DNA of 64,000 bases from Punica granatum (lineage: Eukaryota; Streptophyta; Magnoliopsida; Myrtales; Lythraceae). Shown here piece by piece: positions 12,672-24,912 of this stretch. Position 1 is the stretch's first letter. Each line of letters opens with the position of its first letter. The stretch spans positions 992,001 through 1,056,000 of the forward strand of contig NC_045133.1 of assembly GCF_007655135.1 (NCBI RefSeq), in the 5' to 3' direction. The notes under the pieces are model-generated. The model was given only the letters and a program-made list of their open reading frames with translations. It ran no database searches and had not been told where the DNA came from. The translations under genes were made by a program, and so were the position numbers.

Positions 12672-14471
12672 GCAACGCATAGGAGGAAAACAAAACATGA
12701 CAGCATATAGAATGATCAGCAGAAACATAGGAACATCAAAGGAACATTTAAGCATCGAGAAAACCAGAGGTATCAAGAAACTAATCGTCAGACAAGCACC
12801 TCCTAAAGAAATTTACTTAAACTCCTATCAAGACTCCTGTGCTTACCCCATATTCTGAAATAGGGATACCCTGTTGTGCACGTAACATGTGTGCCTGTCT
12901 TCGTGCCAACCACTGCCAGCACGTGATATTTGGAAATGTCAAGAAACAACAAGGTGAATACATGATTAAAATGCATCAAAATGCATAAATTTGACAAATA
13001 TGTAGGAAATATAGTTCCAGAGAACCAGATATGATGAGTATTATGAAAATCTAGAATAATTGAACACAATGATGAAACCCAACGTACCTTTCCCACAGAC
13101 ATGCAAGCGATGCAAAGGAGACCACAATAACTGAAAAGCAACCAAATAAGGAAACCCCATTTCTGTCCTTCTTCTGGCAACTGCATTGAAGAAGACGATG
13201 TGTTAAGGCTTGTGTCAGTAGGGTGTGCTCTGAAGAAAAAGGAATATAAGACCACTTACACAGTCCCTTGAATGAGTGAACCACAGGGTACCAATTATGG
13301 TCCAAGCCCACAGGAATGGATAGAGCAGCAGAGATAGAATTGAAAGGACGACTATTCTTCCACAGAATCGAGCATATCTCTGCTGCACCCCAAAATCCCT
13401 ACGAGCACAAGAATAATCTCATATTGTCAGAAAGTACGTATATACTGATATGCAAGCACATGATGTTATCTTATTTGTTCATGACTCAAGCAAAATGCTC
13501 TTCACAAGTCAACCATTGTCTTCTTTCTGAAAATCTACACAGCAGAGTGACTCAAAATATAGGACATTTCGAGTTGCCACTGTGACTTCCGTCGCCAGTC
13601 AAAGAAGATAGAGTAACTTACAATCCCATTCCGGCAGCTAGCCCATTATCTACAAACATCAACAACCGGAAAACAAACACTGTTGTGTAATCAACCTGCC
13701 ACCATAAATTATCACACGTAAGCAGGTAGTCAGGCTCTGAGAAGGCACAAGTAAGACCAACAACAGAAAGAAGAGAACTGGTGTGGAATTCTAAACTCAC
13801 CACGATCCATATATGCAATGGGTATGTACAGAGACGGTATTTCTTCCAGTTGATAGCAACAATTATTCTAAAAGATGGTTGTTAAGAATAACATAATTTA
13901 GATAAAGCCGATTCTTCGGCAGTTCAACAGGAAGAAGCCAATAGGTAATCCAGAATTCAAAGAAAAAGCTAATTTCTCGGCACCCATTTCAGCAATTAAT
14001 CGAGCACATTTAAAAGGAGAAGCACATCAAAGCAGAAACTTAATCAAACATAAGCTAATCTAAACAAAGCAAGGTTAGCTCAACTAGAAATGGCCAGCAG
14101 GGCAGCTAAAAGCGCAATATCCATCCTTCATTTTCACCTGCCAACGGAGCTGAAACTGGGAAGTAGGCCAAATCAAGAGATGAATTTGAATTGCAAATGA
14201 GCAATTGAACACATAAACCGTCTCAAGAATCAATGGAACCTCAACCAGCTCGAAAAAGGTCGGGCTTTTGATGAAATTACAGGAAAGGAATGAGCAAAGG
14301 ATACATGCTTGTTGCCAGCATAGACAGGAAGAACCCATCGTACCTGGAACAAAAGAAACGATTTCTCCGAAATCAAGAACACGCCAAACTCAATGATATC
14401 AATTTCGAAATAACGTACGAAACTGAAGATTCAGAAACCAACCACTTGAAATCAACGCCCCGCATGGCCAT
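11100..14471 (-). CDS. SIS3: SIS3-type membrane RING-H2 E3 ubiquitin ligase
   Basis: Ortholog-like to SUGAR-INSENSITIVE 3, an E3 ligase acting in sugar response. Ten exons on the minus strand: 14443-14471, 14305-14343, 13801-13867, 13622-13695, 13260-13398, 13088-13180, 12847-12912, 12440-12559, 11999-12112, 11100-11468. They sum to 1110 bp and 369 aa, near the Arabidopsis length. It starts MAMRGVDFKWYDG and has about four hydrophobic segments in the first 150 residues (for example LSMLATSIIIVAI and WLLFSYCGLLCIA), so it is an integral membrane protein. The RING-H2 ligands are C235, C238, C253, H255, H258, C261, C272 and C275. A Ser/Thr-rich tail follows. Exon 8 to 9 carries the conserved LTPTQREAVEALIQELP. 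The intron between exons 7 and 8 contains a 33-base C tract (sense strand). All splice sites are GT-AG. Confidence 0.95.
12638..12670. repeat. 33-bp uninterrupted G homopolymer in SIS3 intron 7
   Basis: Unbroken run of 33 G on the plus strand; on the transcribed SIS3 strand it is poly-C in the pre-mRNA. It lies between exon 8 (ends 12559) and exon 7 (starts 12847). It can form G-quadruplex DNA; its length is also likely to be uncertain in any assembly. Confidence 0.95.
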
Positions 14472-14537
14472 CGACAGCAGAAACCCTACAGCTGCATCTC
14501 CGATTCAGTCCTCATTTCAGCGCACAGATGCTTCAGC

Positions 14538-14558
14538 ACAGAGAGAGAGAGAGAGAGC
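14538..14558. repeat. (GA)n microsatellite in SIS3 5' leader region
   Basis: GA run about 70-90 bp upstream of the SIS3 start, reading CT on the sense strand, consistent with a plant CT-rich leader. Confidence 0.85.
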
Positions 14559-15413
14559 GCAGAGGAGAAGAGGGAACAGTGGCAGACAGAACAGTGATAG
14601 TGATGGAGCCTAAAAAGGGAAGAAGGAGACGGCAAATCTCGACGGCATTTAGCGAACCGTTAAATAACGGCGTTCAGCCTTTCTCGGTTCGGATAGGAGC
14701 AGGTAGGGGTGCAAAAGGAGGGGGGTGCGGGTGGGTTCTTTTAAAAGTTTTCGGTTCGCGTTTAGTTCGGATCGGTTTTTTTCAATACAAAAAAGCCACT
14801 CGAAGACTATATGAGAGCATAAAAACCCGACCATCACATAATTTCAGTTTTTCGGATGATTTTTTCGGGACCTGAAATAAAGAGAATATATATTAAATTC
14901 AAAGAAACATAGGTCATTACTAGAAAATGTAATGGTCCAAAACAACAACAAAGTAAATAATAAGTCTAAATACCGTACTAATAAGAACATAGTCTAATAC
15001 AAATCAATGCAATCCACACTAGTAAGAATTTGGGGTCGTTTGGATTCTGAGTTAAAGTTACTTTGATTTTGATTTTAATTTTGATCGTGGAAAATGACAA
15101 ATGGGATGTGATTATAAATTTGACTTGAAAAACGTGTATTTTTATTGTGTAGTGTGTTGAGTTAAAATTAAAGTTAAAGTTAAAATCAATTATCTCTGAA
15201 TCCAAACGGGACATAACAACTCCAAAACCGATCAACAAATTTAATATTTAGGGTTTGAGAAGGCATGAAAGGTAAAGGAAATTGAAATTGTGAGTGAGGT
15301 GGGGGAAGAAAAGTGAGAAAGGAAATGACGATTGTTGAATTTTAGGTTTTGAGTTAATGAATAAAAATATATATGAAATTATGTACATTTTTTTTGTGAA
15401 GGAAATATACATT

Positions 15414-15450
<37 letters not shown>

Positions 15451-15813
15451 ATCCGGGTGGATACGGGTACCGCCAGTTTATGTCGGTCGGTCCCCGATAT
15501 TTTAGTTGATGTCTGAACGAGGATCAGTTAATGTGACATCTGCCGGCAACATCGATCATAGAGGACATTGCAGCCCGATATTGATGCTGCCTCCACTGCT
15601 ACTACAACCAGCTGCTGTTGCTCCAGCTACCACATGTTTTCTTAAGTTACATCTCCAAATAAAGATCGAGGAACAACTGTCCATATCAAGATAGTCTAGC
15701 AGCTCGATAATGAATGCGAGATTGCTTGTCATGATTCATACAAAGCTTTGTTGAAGGAAGGCGATGAACCATTATTGTATGGATACTTAACCAGGACAGA
15801 GACAGAGGAGAGA
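14559..15813. other. Gene-free interval with MITE and (TA)n
   Basis: Between the SIS3 start and the stop of the phosphatase-like gene. It holds a MITE (15035-15213) and a (TA)n run at about 15418-15446. The motif 'taggggtgcaaaag' near 14703 resembles a hAT terminus but I could not find its partner. No coding exon seen. Confidence 0.7.
15035..15213. mobile_element. MITE family A, copy 1
   Basis: Inverted ends: left 'gtcgtttggattctgag', right complement 'gtcccgtttggattcag'. The interior shares 'attgtgtagtgtgttgagtt' and runs of 'aaagtta' with copy 2 (18696-18950) in opposite orientation. No coding capacity. Confidence 0.8.
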
Positions 15814-17940
15814 CTAGTTGCAGTTAGGAGGGTTCAAACACTTAAAGACAGCAGATGGTGGTTGCTTGTAAGTCGGTATGCTATTTGCATCGACAAATCT
15901 CACCTCCCCTGGAGCAAATGCGAGCTCTCTATGCCTGAAATTGAACATAACTCAATCAGAACCCTGTTAATAACAGCCTTCACGAGCCGATATACATACA
16001 AAAATGATGCCGTAACAGGTTGAAGGCACCATTTGTTAAGTACCTTCGAAGGTCGAGGCCGATCAAACCAGCTTGTAGAACCGACAAGTTGTCGGAGTCT
16101 GGGGAGACTATGATCACTGTGTCCTTGGAGTACTGGGTCTCAAGAATCGACATGAGCTGAGTTACCCTGACAAAGACGTCCGAAATGCTCTCGTTGGGGG
16201 TCCCATCATCTATCGGGGGAGGCCTGATGCTCGGCGAGATGCTATCGGACTCATACACCTAAGGCTAATGTCAGATGAGAGACCTTGCAATTATAAAGGA
16301 GTCTACCTCAAATGCATAAAGCTTGAGATCTTTTGCTAAGTTGCTCATCCTAAGTGCGAGTATAATCAGTATGCCATCTGCACGGTCTCAGTATATTATT
16401 ACCTCAGAAACATATTCTAACTTCCTTCCTTCATAAGCTCCCAAGCCTCGCGCATCTAAGAAGCTGTATTCTGGAACTATATAGCTGCAATCAAGCAGGT
16501 AGTATAGGTAAGCCAACAACCGCCCGAATACTGGGGGAAGGGCGCTATTTAGTTGATATACAAACCTTCGACTGACACCATTGACTGAAGCGATGATCTC
16601 GGCTGCCTGGTAAGCTCGCTGAGTAATAGAAGGCCAAATCCAACAGTTGCTTTCACAAGCTCCCATTTCCTTCAAGCCGAAGGCTGCTCTGACAGTCTGC
16701 TTCTTCCCTTTCTCCGACAACCCGCTGTCCACTGACGTCTTTGTGACTGGGTTTGTGTTGATTATCCCCAAGCTCTCGAACTCAGACTCTCCTGCCCTCA
16801 CCAGAAAGTACCTTCTCCCATCAAAACCACCATTCAAAATAGACTGTGAAACAGTTGGTCTCGTCTGCAGTTTGATGCAGTTCACAGGCAGTACTGAACA
16901 ATTTCTCATCCAACAGCTTCAAAATTTTTAATACTCTTTCGGACAACAACTGTCAATTTTGGACAACAACTGAACTGCTGTCCTGCGATTGTCGCTTGCT
17001 GTGCACAAGGCATTGTTTTGCATCATGAAAGGAAACAGATTTGTGCAATGTTGTCTTTGACTGCAGAGTATCTCAAGTAACTTACGAAGACAGAAGCATA
17101 TTGTTGAGATTTAGAATCCTACGTGAAAAGTTAAGAGGAATACTAGGTTCACAACCTACCAGCCCGAGATGGACCCAATCACTTATAAGACCTAGTGGAC
17201 ATTTTACACATATGTATGTGAAATACACAGGTTAAAAACAAAACCTTGGGTGCTGCTCATTCACAGATGTGTGGTGTAAAAGCACCGATCACGCAGATCC
17301 TAGAACAGGCAATCGATACCTTCGCGAGGCATAGTAATGCGATGAAATTACCGACTTATATTCAGCAACTAGACATCACCTTTGTCTCGAGTTGTTATTG
17401 AATACTCCGCAGCAGGCGATATAAGAATACACCATATTATCAGAAGACATGCAGAATGCAAAGCGGAGCTCTTTATTCCTCTCGAGTTCAATCTTATCAA
17501 CCATGCAAACCAGGAACAACAGCTGAACATGGATGACCAATTCATGACCTACTTCAAGAATTTAAAGAAAGCTATGACCTTCCCGCAGTGCTTACTGCTT
17601 GCTATCTCTACTGATCACCCCGCAGAACAAAAAGGGGTGAGATGGACAGACAACAGTAAAGAGTATGGAGTTTCGGGAGAAACAGAGTGTACCGATTGGT
17701 GAGTCGAACAGCAGGCATCTGAAAGAGGCCGCGAGCATGAGCGGGCAGGTTGGGGTCGTTAGAGACGACGAAAGGGGCACCGGAGACGGTGAGAGCAGCG
17801 AGGAGGCTCCGCCGGGAAAAAGGTTTGAACAGAATGTTGATGTTCTGAGGAGAAGGAGGCAGTGAAGGAGAAGGCCGGAGGGGAAGACATGAACAAGAAG
17901 AAGAACATACAGCGCCACTCCGAGTAGAAACGGTCAGCAT
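15814..17940 (-). CDS. Plastid-targeted phosphoglycerate-mutase-like (histidine phosphatase fold) protein, catalytic residues lost
   Basis: Member of a conserved plant 'phosphoglycerate mutase-like' family. Exons on the minus strand: 17693-17940, 16566-16811, 16403-16484, 16044-16258, 15814-15934; total 912 bp, 303 aa, phases consistent. Residues 1-40 are Ser/Pro-rich like a chloroplast transit peptide. They are followed by a twin-arginine hydrophobic stretch (RRSLLAALTVSGAPF) and an AHA site near 67-69, suggesting Tat-type import to the thylakoid lumen (inference). The fold spans about 84-265. The normal RHG motif reads R88-A-G-E, and the second histidine region reads IIVSPDSD (243-246) rather than VSHG, so both catalytic histidines are absent. 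Activity as a phosphatase is therefore unlikely. The family ending NPPNCN is intact. The model is not a pseudogene: every exon is open and spliced at AG/GT. Confidence 0.9.
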
Positions 17941-19080
17941 TTCTTTTCTGGATTCTGGTCTCTCTAATTTTCTTTTTCTCGGATAAGGTTTTGTTATTTC
18001 TTTTATTTATTTAATTTTACTCTTTCGCTTTAAAAAAATAAAAATCATTGTATACAAACTATACAGTCATCGTAATAATATACTAAATATAAAAATGTTC
18101 ATCGTACAAATACAGTGATTTCTATGTTGGGCCTGTTTTTCTTACCTTTTCATCGCGTGGGCGGACCCATGTTGTTCTGAGCCTGGTCTTGCTCATCTAA
18201 TAGGGGCCTGATCTCATAGCATTCGAAGAACACAATGGAATCGGATAGCTCGTACTTCAACGACGTCGGATATTCCGTCATTAAGGTTCGTTTTTGGCGA
18301 ACTCTCTTTTGGTGAATTTCAGTAAGGTTCAACAACAGGGGAAGTTGCTAATGGTTGTGGTCTACTTTAATCTGAATCAAACTGTCACTTTTTTTTATAA
18401 AGATAAAGATAAATATATATATATATACATATATTTAGAATCGATGATTACGTTATCTAAATTGTTTTATCGCTGTTAGTTCCTTGATAAATAGTTTTTT
18501 TTTCCCAAGGGTATTTCTTTTTTTCGCATCTTTCTGGATTTATCCCCCATGATTGATGACTTGCATATATACAAAGGAAATGAACGAATTTTGCAATGTA
18601 CGCATGAACTCTCATTATCATGTCCGCCCAACTCCGCAAAGCTTACAACTATCAATGATTGAAACGAAAAAAGAAGAAGATGAAATCCTTTAAAAGCCTT
18701 GTTTGGATTGACAATAAAAAAATTTGAACTTTAACTTGAACTTTAACTCAATACACTACACAACAAAAACACATATTTTTCAAGTCAAAAATTTTAACTT
18801 TAACTTTAACTTTAACTCAACACACTACACAACAAAAATACACGTTTCCGAAGTCAAATTTATAATCCCATCCCATTTGTTTTTTTTTACAATAAAAAAT
18901 AAAATCAAAATCAAAATTAATATTACTTAGCTCTGAAACCAAACGCACCATTATTGGTCGACAGTAATTTTGTCTTGAGGGTCGATTTGGCACGCTGGCC
19001 ACAAGAAAATGAACATTGTTTCCTTTATTTATAGGTCTCCCATCTTCTCTATAGCCTATCCCGTCCGGCAAATTCCCACG
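17941..19080. promoter_or_regulatory. Divergent (shared) promoter region with MITE insertion
   Basis: This 1.1-kb spacer separates the divergent starts of the phosphatase-like gene (17940, -) and the BURP gene (19081, +). It contains MITE copy 2 (18696-18950) and a (TA)n run near 18414-18430. A TATA-like 'tatttata' at 19026-19033 lies 48 bp upstream of the BURP start. The short open frame at 18150-18335 has no recognisable feature. Confidence 0.6.
18696..18950. mobile_element. MITE family A, copy 2
   Basis: Ends 'cttgtttggattg' and the complement of 'ctctgaaaccaaacgcacc', related to copy 1 at 15035-15213 but inverted. Two internal blocks (about 18724-18787 and 18788-18850) repeat each other: both contain 'aactttaact' runs followed by 'cactacacaacaaaaa' and 'aagtcaaa'. 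No coding capacity. Confidence 0.8.
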
Positions 19081-21052
19081 ATGCATTGCCAATTCAACAA
19101 GATCTTCATTTCTCTTCTTGTTTTCTTCCTATCACACTCTACTGCCTTGTCGGAACCGCGGCAGACCACGGCGCAAAACAACCCGTTCACGGCCAGAGCT
19201 GCCTTGATCCGCTACTGGAATCGCCACATTTCCACCCGGCTTCCAACCCCACCACCTCCATTCCTCCTCTCAAAAGCCTCCCCTCTCAATGCTGCCGAGT
19301 CTGCCTATCTCGCCAAACTCGCAACCACGAGCTCACTCTCCGCCCACCACCGGACCTTCTGCTCCCTCGCCCACTTGTTTTGCTCCTTCGAACCCGAACC
19401 CGACTCCCTCCCTCCCATCGCTGGCTCCAATGACAAACTAGATGCCAACTTTGCGGTTTACACTAGCAAGCAGTTCTCAAACTACGGGACATCGCGGCGC
19501 AGCGGGTCTGACTTGTTCAAGAACTACTCGGCAGGCATTAACACTCTGAACGACTCATTCAAGAAGTACAGCAAGGGTTCGACAGCCCACAGCGAGGGAT
19601 TTGCCAACTATGCGCTGGATGGGAACGTGGCCAACGGGAGCTTCGCGAACTACGGGTTTGGAGCCAGCGGCGGATCCGGAGATTTCAAGACATACCACCC
19701 TCGAGTCAATGTTCCGAACCTTCTGTTTACTACCTATGATTCGAATGGGAAGGGCCATAGGCTGTCATTCTCGGGCTACAGCAATAACACGAACTCAGGG
19801 AGCGAGGTGTTCAAGAGCTATGGCAAGCACGGAAATGGTGTCCCGAGCCACTTCGTCAGCTACGGCGATGACTCGAACACAGTCGGGTCGACGTTCACCG
19901 GTTACAACTTGCTAGGTATATTCGTTACGCCAATTAATAGACTAACTAATGAGATAGCTGATGAGTTGATCTTTTATAACAGGTAAAGGTGGAAATGATT
20001 CGTTCACAAATTACGGCGAGACCGGCAACAATCCGCAGAACAATTTCAAGAGCTATAGCGCAGCAGGCAATGATGTGACGGACAGCTTCGCAAATTATAG
20101 GAATGGAGCCAACGTCGGGGATGACTCGTTCCAGTCCTATGCTCACAGTGCAAACTCGGCCAAGACAACTTTCTCTAACTATGGGAAATCTTTCAATCCC
20201 GGGAATGATACCTTCAAGGAGTATGGTAAAGGATCGAAGGGCCAGACCAAGATTACGTTCAAATCTTATAGTTTAGGCCGTACCTTTACGGACTACATCA
20301 AGAAGGGCGTGACGTTTGCCGGGTATAGCAATACGACTGACGATGTCCAGCATGATAGGGGCAGTTCTTCCATGAATATGCAGGTAGAGGAGGGAAGATT
20401 CTTTAGGGAGTCCGAGCTCAGGGAAGGGAATGTCATGATGATGCCGGATATCCGCGATAAGATGCCAGCCAGGCCTTTCTTGCCCCGAATGATCACGTCA
20501 AAGTTACCATTTTCGTTCTCCCGAGTGGCGGATATCAGGGAAATATTCCACGCAAGGGAGGATTCGGCAACGGAGCACGTGATCTTGAACGTCCTAGAGG
20601 AGTGTGAGACGGCGCCGAGCCGGGGAGAGACCAAGCAGTGCGTAGTGTCAGCCGAGGACATGATCGACTTCGCAGTCTCAGTCTTGGGCCATGGAATTGT
20701 GGTGCGGACCACGGCGAATGTAAACGGGTCAACTCAGAAGGTGATGATCGGACCCGTCAGAGGGATCAACCACGGTCGTGTGACAGAATCGGTGTCGTGC
20801 CATCAGAGCCTGTACCCTTACCTGGTTTACTATTGTCACTCCGTTCCTAAAGTCAGGGTTTACGAGGCAGATATTGTTGACATGGCAAGCAGGTCGACGA
20901 TAAATCATGGGGTTGCTATATGTCACCTTGACACATCAGCATGGAGCCCCGAGCACGGTGCCTTCGTGGCGCTGGGATACTGGCCAGGCCAAATAGAGGT
21001 CTGTCACTGGATTTTCGAGAATGATATGACGTGGACCGTCGCTGATGATTAG
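19081..21052 (+). CDS. BURP-domain polygalacturonase-1 non-catalytic beta-subunit-like protein
   Basis: Secreted cell-wall protein of the PG1-beta class, which binds and modulates polygalacturonase in pectin metabolism. Two exons, 19081-19915 and 19983-21052, with a 67-bp GT-AG intron; 1905 bp, 634 aa, about the family's usual 630. A signal peptide covers residues 1 to about 24. About 20 copies of a 14-residue unit with F-x2-Y (FKNYS, FANYG, FKSYG) fill roughly residues 125-395, and the intron falls within this array. The C-terminal BURP domain (about 418-632) has its four CH pairs at 551/552, 563/564, 592/593 and 619/620, matching CH-x10-CH-x27-CH-x25-CH. An upstream in-frame ATG at 19009 exists, but a TATA-like box at 19026 and the signal peptide favour 19081. 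Confidence 0.95.
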
Positions 21053-22168
21053 TAATTAATTTTTTTTACATATTAATTTATTGTCTTATTATTCATGTCA
21101 AACTTTATTTTCTCAGTGTAATGATCACGAGATACTTCTAAATTATTTATTTATTTACTTTTTAGGAGATATTCTCACTTAATGTAATTGATTTTCTCCA
21201 TTTTACAATATTTTTACGAGGTTAAGTTTGGACATCTCACTCTTTTCTCTTATTTATATATATATAATTAAATCAACGCTTATCATTTATAAAAGATGAC
21301 TGCAAAAGCTATATAAGAGATAATACATCGGTGAATCCCAAAAGCGATAGAGAAGAAGGCATGAAGAAAGTGACAAGAGAAAAGGTAAAAGCTTACAAGC
21401 AAGAACAATATAGGACTTAAATCCAAGCGACAATTTCCTAATTTTTATATCGTCAGATTTAATCAATCAGCTACGACAATTCCTTCTCTAAGAGTGTATT
21501 GTGACTTAGGACGTCTCACTCTACTATGTTGCTTCTTTTGCTTAAGTTGTTATTACCTTGATTTTTCACTCAATCTCTCTGTTGATTATTTAGATGAGTC
21601 GCAACTTCCTCGATAAAAAATAATATGCTTTAATTAGTTTGTCTAATGGAACCATGAGACGGATCGAGCTGCCTTTAAATAGTTCATCAGACTCGTTCAA
21701 GTATATATCCGCTTCATTCTCTCTCGAAATATGTATGGAAGTCTACATAGATCTACACATACATTCGCTTTCCAGCCATCCGCAGAATACAAGGACAGGT
21801 TTCTCGAATCACACCAATTAAAATGAACTCGGGACCAATTTTGTTCCATAGATTGTCCAGAGGACAAGAGTGGAACAATATCCTCAAAAGCTAATTATGT
21901 CTGATTTCTTTTTGACTCAGTGAAGTCGAGAATTTTCGGCACAGCTCGAACAAGAATGATAAAAAGTGTCGCATGTTCTGATGAGTTTTGCAGACAAAAG
22001 TGGAAGCATATGCTCGCATGCTAGCCATACCTCTATTCATCAGCAGCCTTTGAGTGCAGCTCAAGGAATGTCAGATCACGTATACAACTAAAATTTAAAA
22101 AATAAAAATAAAAAGAGAAAAAGGTTCAACCCACTCGATGATTCATCGCTATTATTTTGCAACCATTA
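21053..22168. other. AT-rich 3' flank, no gene seen
   Basis: AT-rich 3' flank of the BURP gene with no recognisable exon or element. Confidence 0.65.
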
Positions 22169-23953
22169 GGCCATCCGTAATGCGGTATCCGTCCCACGTC
22201 TCTAATGCCGACGCGGCAATTTCAGAGATGCGAAAGAGACCCCGTGCGTTGAAGAGGGCCACTTTTCAACGACCTGTCTCTCTATAGAGGGACGTCTCCC
22301 TCTGTAGAGAGCTACCTCGTGGTAGCCTTAGACCCCATGCAGCTGTTGCATTTATCCCATGGTATTTTTTCTTAAATAGCTGTCGCAATTTGCAACAACT
22401 ATTTTTGAAAATAGAAGATTTTTTTAAAAATTTATTTAAAAAAATTTACCTCCATAAATACTAATCCATATTCACATCCTTCTCACACAAATCATCTCCT
22501 CCAAATTTGCATACTCCTTACCAAAAAATTGATCCGAAACAATTTAACCTCAACTCTTTCCTAGAACTTTCCCAAAAAATCCAAATTCCCAAAATCTCCA
22601 AACTTCAAATTCCTAATTTTCATCACAAATTTCTCAATCTAAATTTTCAATTTGGGTATTTTCTAACCAATCCAAATCAATAAGCACATCCATAATCATT
22701 CCCCGCCCCATTTAACCCGTCGTACGGATTTACGAGTACACCATCATCCCAATTTAGGGGTCACTTGGGTTCGGCTTCTCCAAGAGCGCTTCATGGGCGT
22801 CCTCTGAGCAATCTCCACATATGACCCTGACTTCACCATTTACTCCAATTTCCGACGGCGGCCTAGATGTTATCAACTTGAACGACGATGCGGTTAAAGC
22901 AGAAGATGGCAGTCGCAAGTCCGAACTGTTAATAAGTGGTCCCAAGAGATCCTGTGGTTGGAGCCGATCAAAACTCAAGTGTATTCTAGGACCGGGTCCA
23001 ACAGTACTGCACTTAAAGCAATCCAACCTCGGTGAAGGGAGAGACAAACGCGATGAAGCAACGTTGGTGTAAGATCAACAAGGATGTCACAAGTTTCAAT
23101 GGATCTTACGAGCAAGCAACACGTCATTGTCAAAGCGGATCAAATCAAGACGACATAATGGAGATGGCGTATGAACTATTTTTTAAAAAGCACGGACATA
23201 ACTTCACTTTGGAGTTGGCTTGGAAACTCCAGAAGCAATCGAAATGGAGAAGTTTTGCAGTTACAGGTAGAGGTTCAAAGCGAACAAACACAAGTGCTTC
23301 CGAGGTGTACTCCACATCGTCAAACGCCGAAATGACAACGGACAAGGATATTGTTGTGGAGTCTCCAGTTCGTCCACAGGGCACCAAAGCAGCCAAGAGA
23401 AAGAATAAGGAAAATCAAAAGCGCCCGTTGCTCCATTTTTCGATAAGGAGATGGAATCTATCAAATCTGCTTCCGCAAGGAAATTATCTATGATTGATGA
23501 GTTAAAAGAGTGTCAAGGGAAAGGAGCTCCAGTTGAAGGATAAGGAATTGGCGCAGCAAATGGAGCTGAAGAAGAGGGAATTGGCCTTGGAAGTCCTTAA
23601 AGCATCTCACGAGTACTATTATGACTCCGAAACAAGTAGAACTTCATGAGAAGCTGCTGGTACAAGTTCTATCAAAGTACTTGTGCTTTAAGTTCCAATC
23701 TTGCATGTACCTTTGTAATTTTTATTAAGTTACGTAATGAAATTTAATTTTTAAAATTTAAGTTTTTTTAATATTTAATTTTCTTTATTGTATTTAATTA
23801 ATATAATTAATTTTTAATATATCTTTGATAAAATTAAATAATTTATATTTTTAATATAATTTTCATATAAGATTTATTCTCTTAGTTATATATAAGAAGT
23901 ATATGAGCCCTCATGGGAGATCCAAAAAGAGAGACTCGCATTGAGGATGCCCC
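22169..23953. mobile_element. PIF/Harbinger-like non-autonomous element
   Basis: Imperfect inverted ends: left 'ggccatccgtaatgcgg', right complement 'ggggcatcctcaatgcgag'. A 'tag' trinucleotide borders the right end and overlaps the left, so the 3-bp TSD typical of the superfamily is possible but not certain. The interior carries a broken ORF1-like (SANT/NAM-associated) gene at 23032-23650 but no DDE transposase that I can recognise. Confidence 0.65.
23032..23650 (+). pseudogene. Frameshifted PIF/Harbinger ORF1-like (NAM-associated, 'GST T3-like') gene
   Basis: The frame from 23032 reads MKQRWCKINKDVTSFNGSYEQA and later ELFFKKHGHNFTLELAWKLQ. This matches the conserved core of the ORF1 accessory protein of PIF/Harbinger elements, often annotated as NAM-associated or glutathione S-transferase T3-like. 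The C-terminal coiled-coil part continues only in other frames (about 23430-23650: SMIDELKECQ, then MELKKRELALEVLKASHEY), so at least two frameshifts separate the parts. The N-terminal SANT half upstream is not readable. It lies inside the element at 22169-23953. Confidence 0.65.
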
Positions 23954-24912
23954 TAGATCTAGTCGTATAAGCTGGTTTTTGCCTAGTCATACATAGGTGC
24001 AAACCAAACGATCCTAAAGCTGAAGACATCAAAAAATAGTGATGAAGTTCTAAGACCCATGCTCGAGCTACGAAACTTCAGCGATCTTCGGCACGACTAC
24101 TCCCGAGTTCATGATCGATGTGATCGTTCAGATGGGCCGGATAGCCTAAACCCTATAAGGCCTTGCCCGTGTAGCCCAGGCAGATGCAAACTCAAGAGAG
24201 TTGAGCAGAAAACAAAAGAAAAGAAAAAATTGTTGGAGCTGAGCAGAAAAGAAAAGAAATAATTAAAAGCTGTTGAAATAAAATCAATCGGCTTTAACAT
24301 TTGAGATTTGAAATGACGATATGATGATGACTACTTATTTTCCAAGAAAAGAGAGGTGCGCATCCCACGTAGAGAGCGTGTATTCGAGAGCGATGAGCAT
24401 GCAGCATATATCATGCCGCCGCTTCGTCATCAAAATTGTCCGAAACTAATAACAATTTTTGACTATGGCCTTTATGAAAATAATTTTGTTTGTTCTCTCA
24501 CATTTTCCTATCATTTCATAAATGTAATTTCTCGTTGATTAGTAGAATGATGTCAGTACTCAACTCACTACAAAAATATATTGATTCTCCCTAATTCAAA
24601 AAATTCTCGAATGAGTATATTTTATTTCTTACTTCCAATAAAAAAATACCATATATGCCATATATGGCATGATTGTATCTTCTCAAATATTTCACTAGTT
24701 ACTTAAATAAAAATTTTATTCTATACTTCATATAAAATGATCTCCCTCTAATCTATATACAATATAATTTATTGACTTCAAGATGATGATGATGATTTCA
24801 ATATCTTTTGGTTTCTATCGTTGATGAAGATTTTTTTTTCTCAAATTTCCCTCCATGTTAAAGATCATAGAGCCAAAAAATGAGTTCTTTATCTAGAATA
24901 CGACACTACTGT
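23954..24912. other. AT-rich intergenic stretch, no gene seen
   Basis: Contains a run 'cactacaaaaata' near 24566 that resembles a CACTA terminus, and a short open frame at 24059-24262 with no recognisable domain. Confidence 0.6.

Noticed and set aside
12549..12776. Minus-strand frame with a proline run from the poly-G tract
   Set aside because: The proline run only reflects the homopolymer inside a SIS3 intron.
24566..24578. CACTACAAAAATA as left end of the CACTA element
   Set aside because: Position 24913 (cagtacaacaaat) matches the right end better and lies next to the subterminal repeats.
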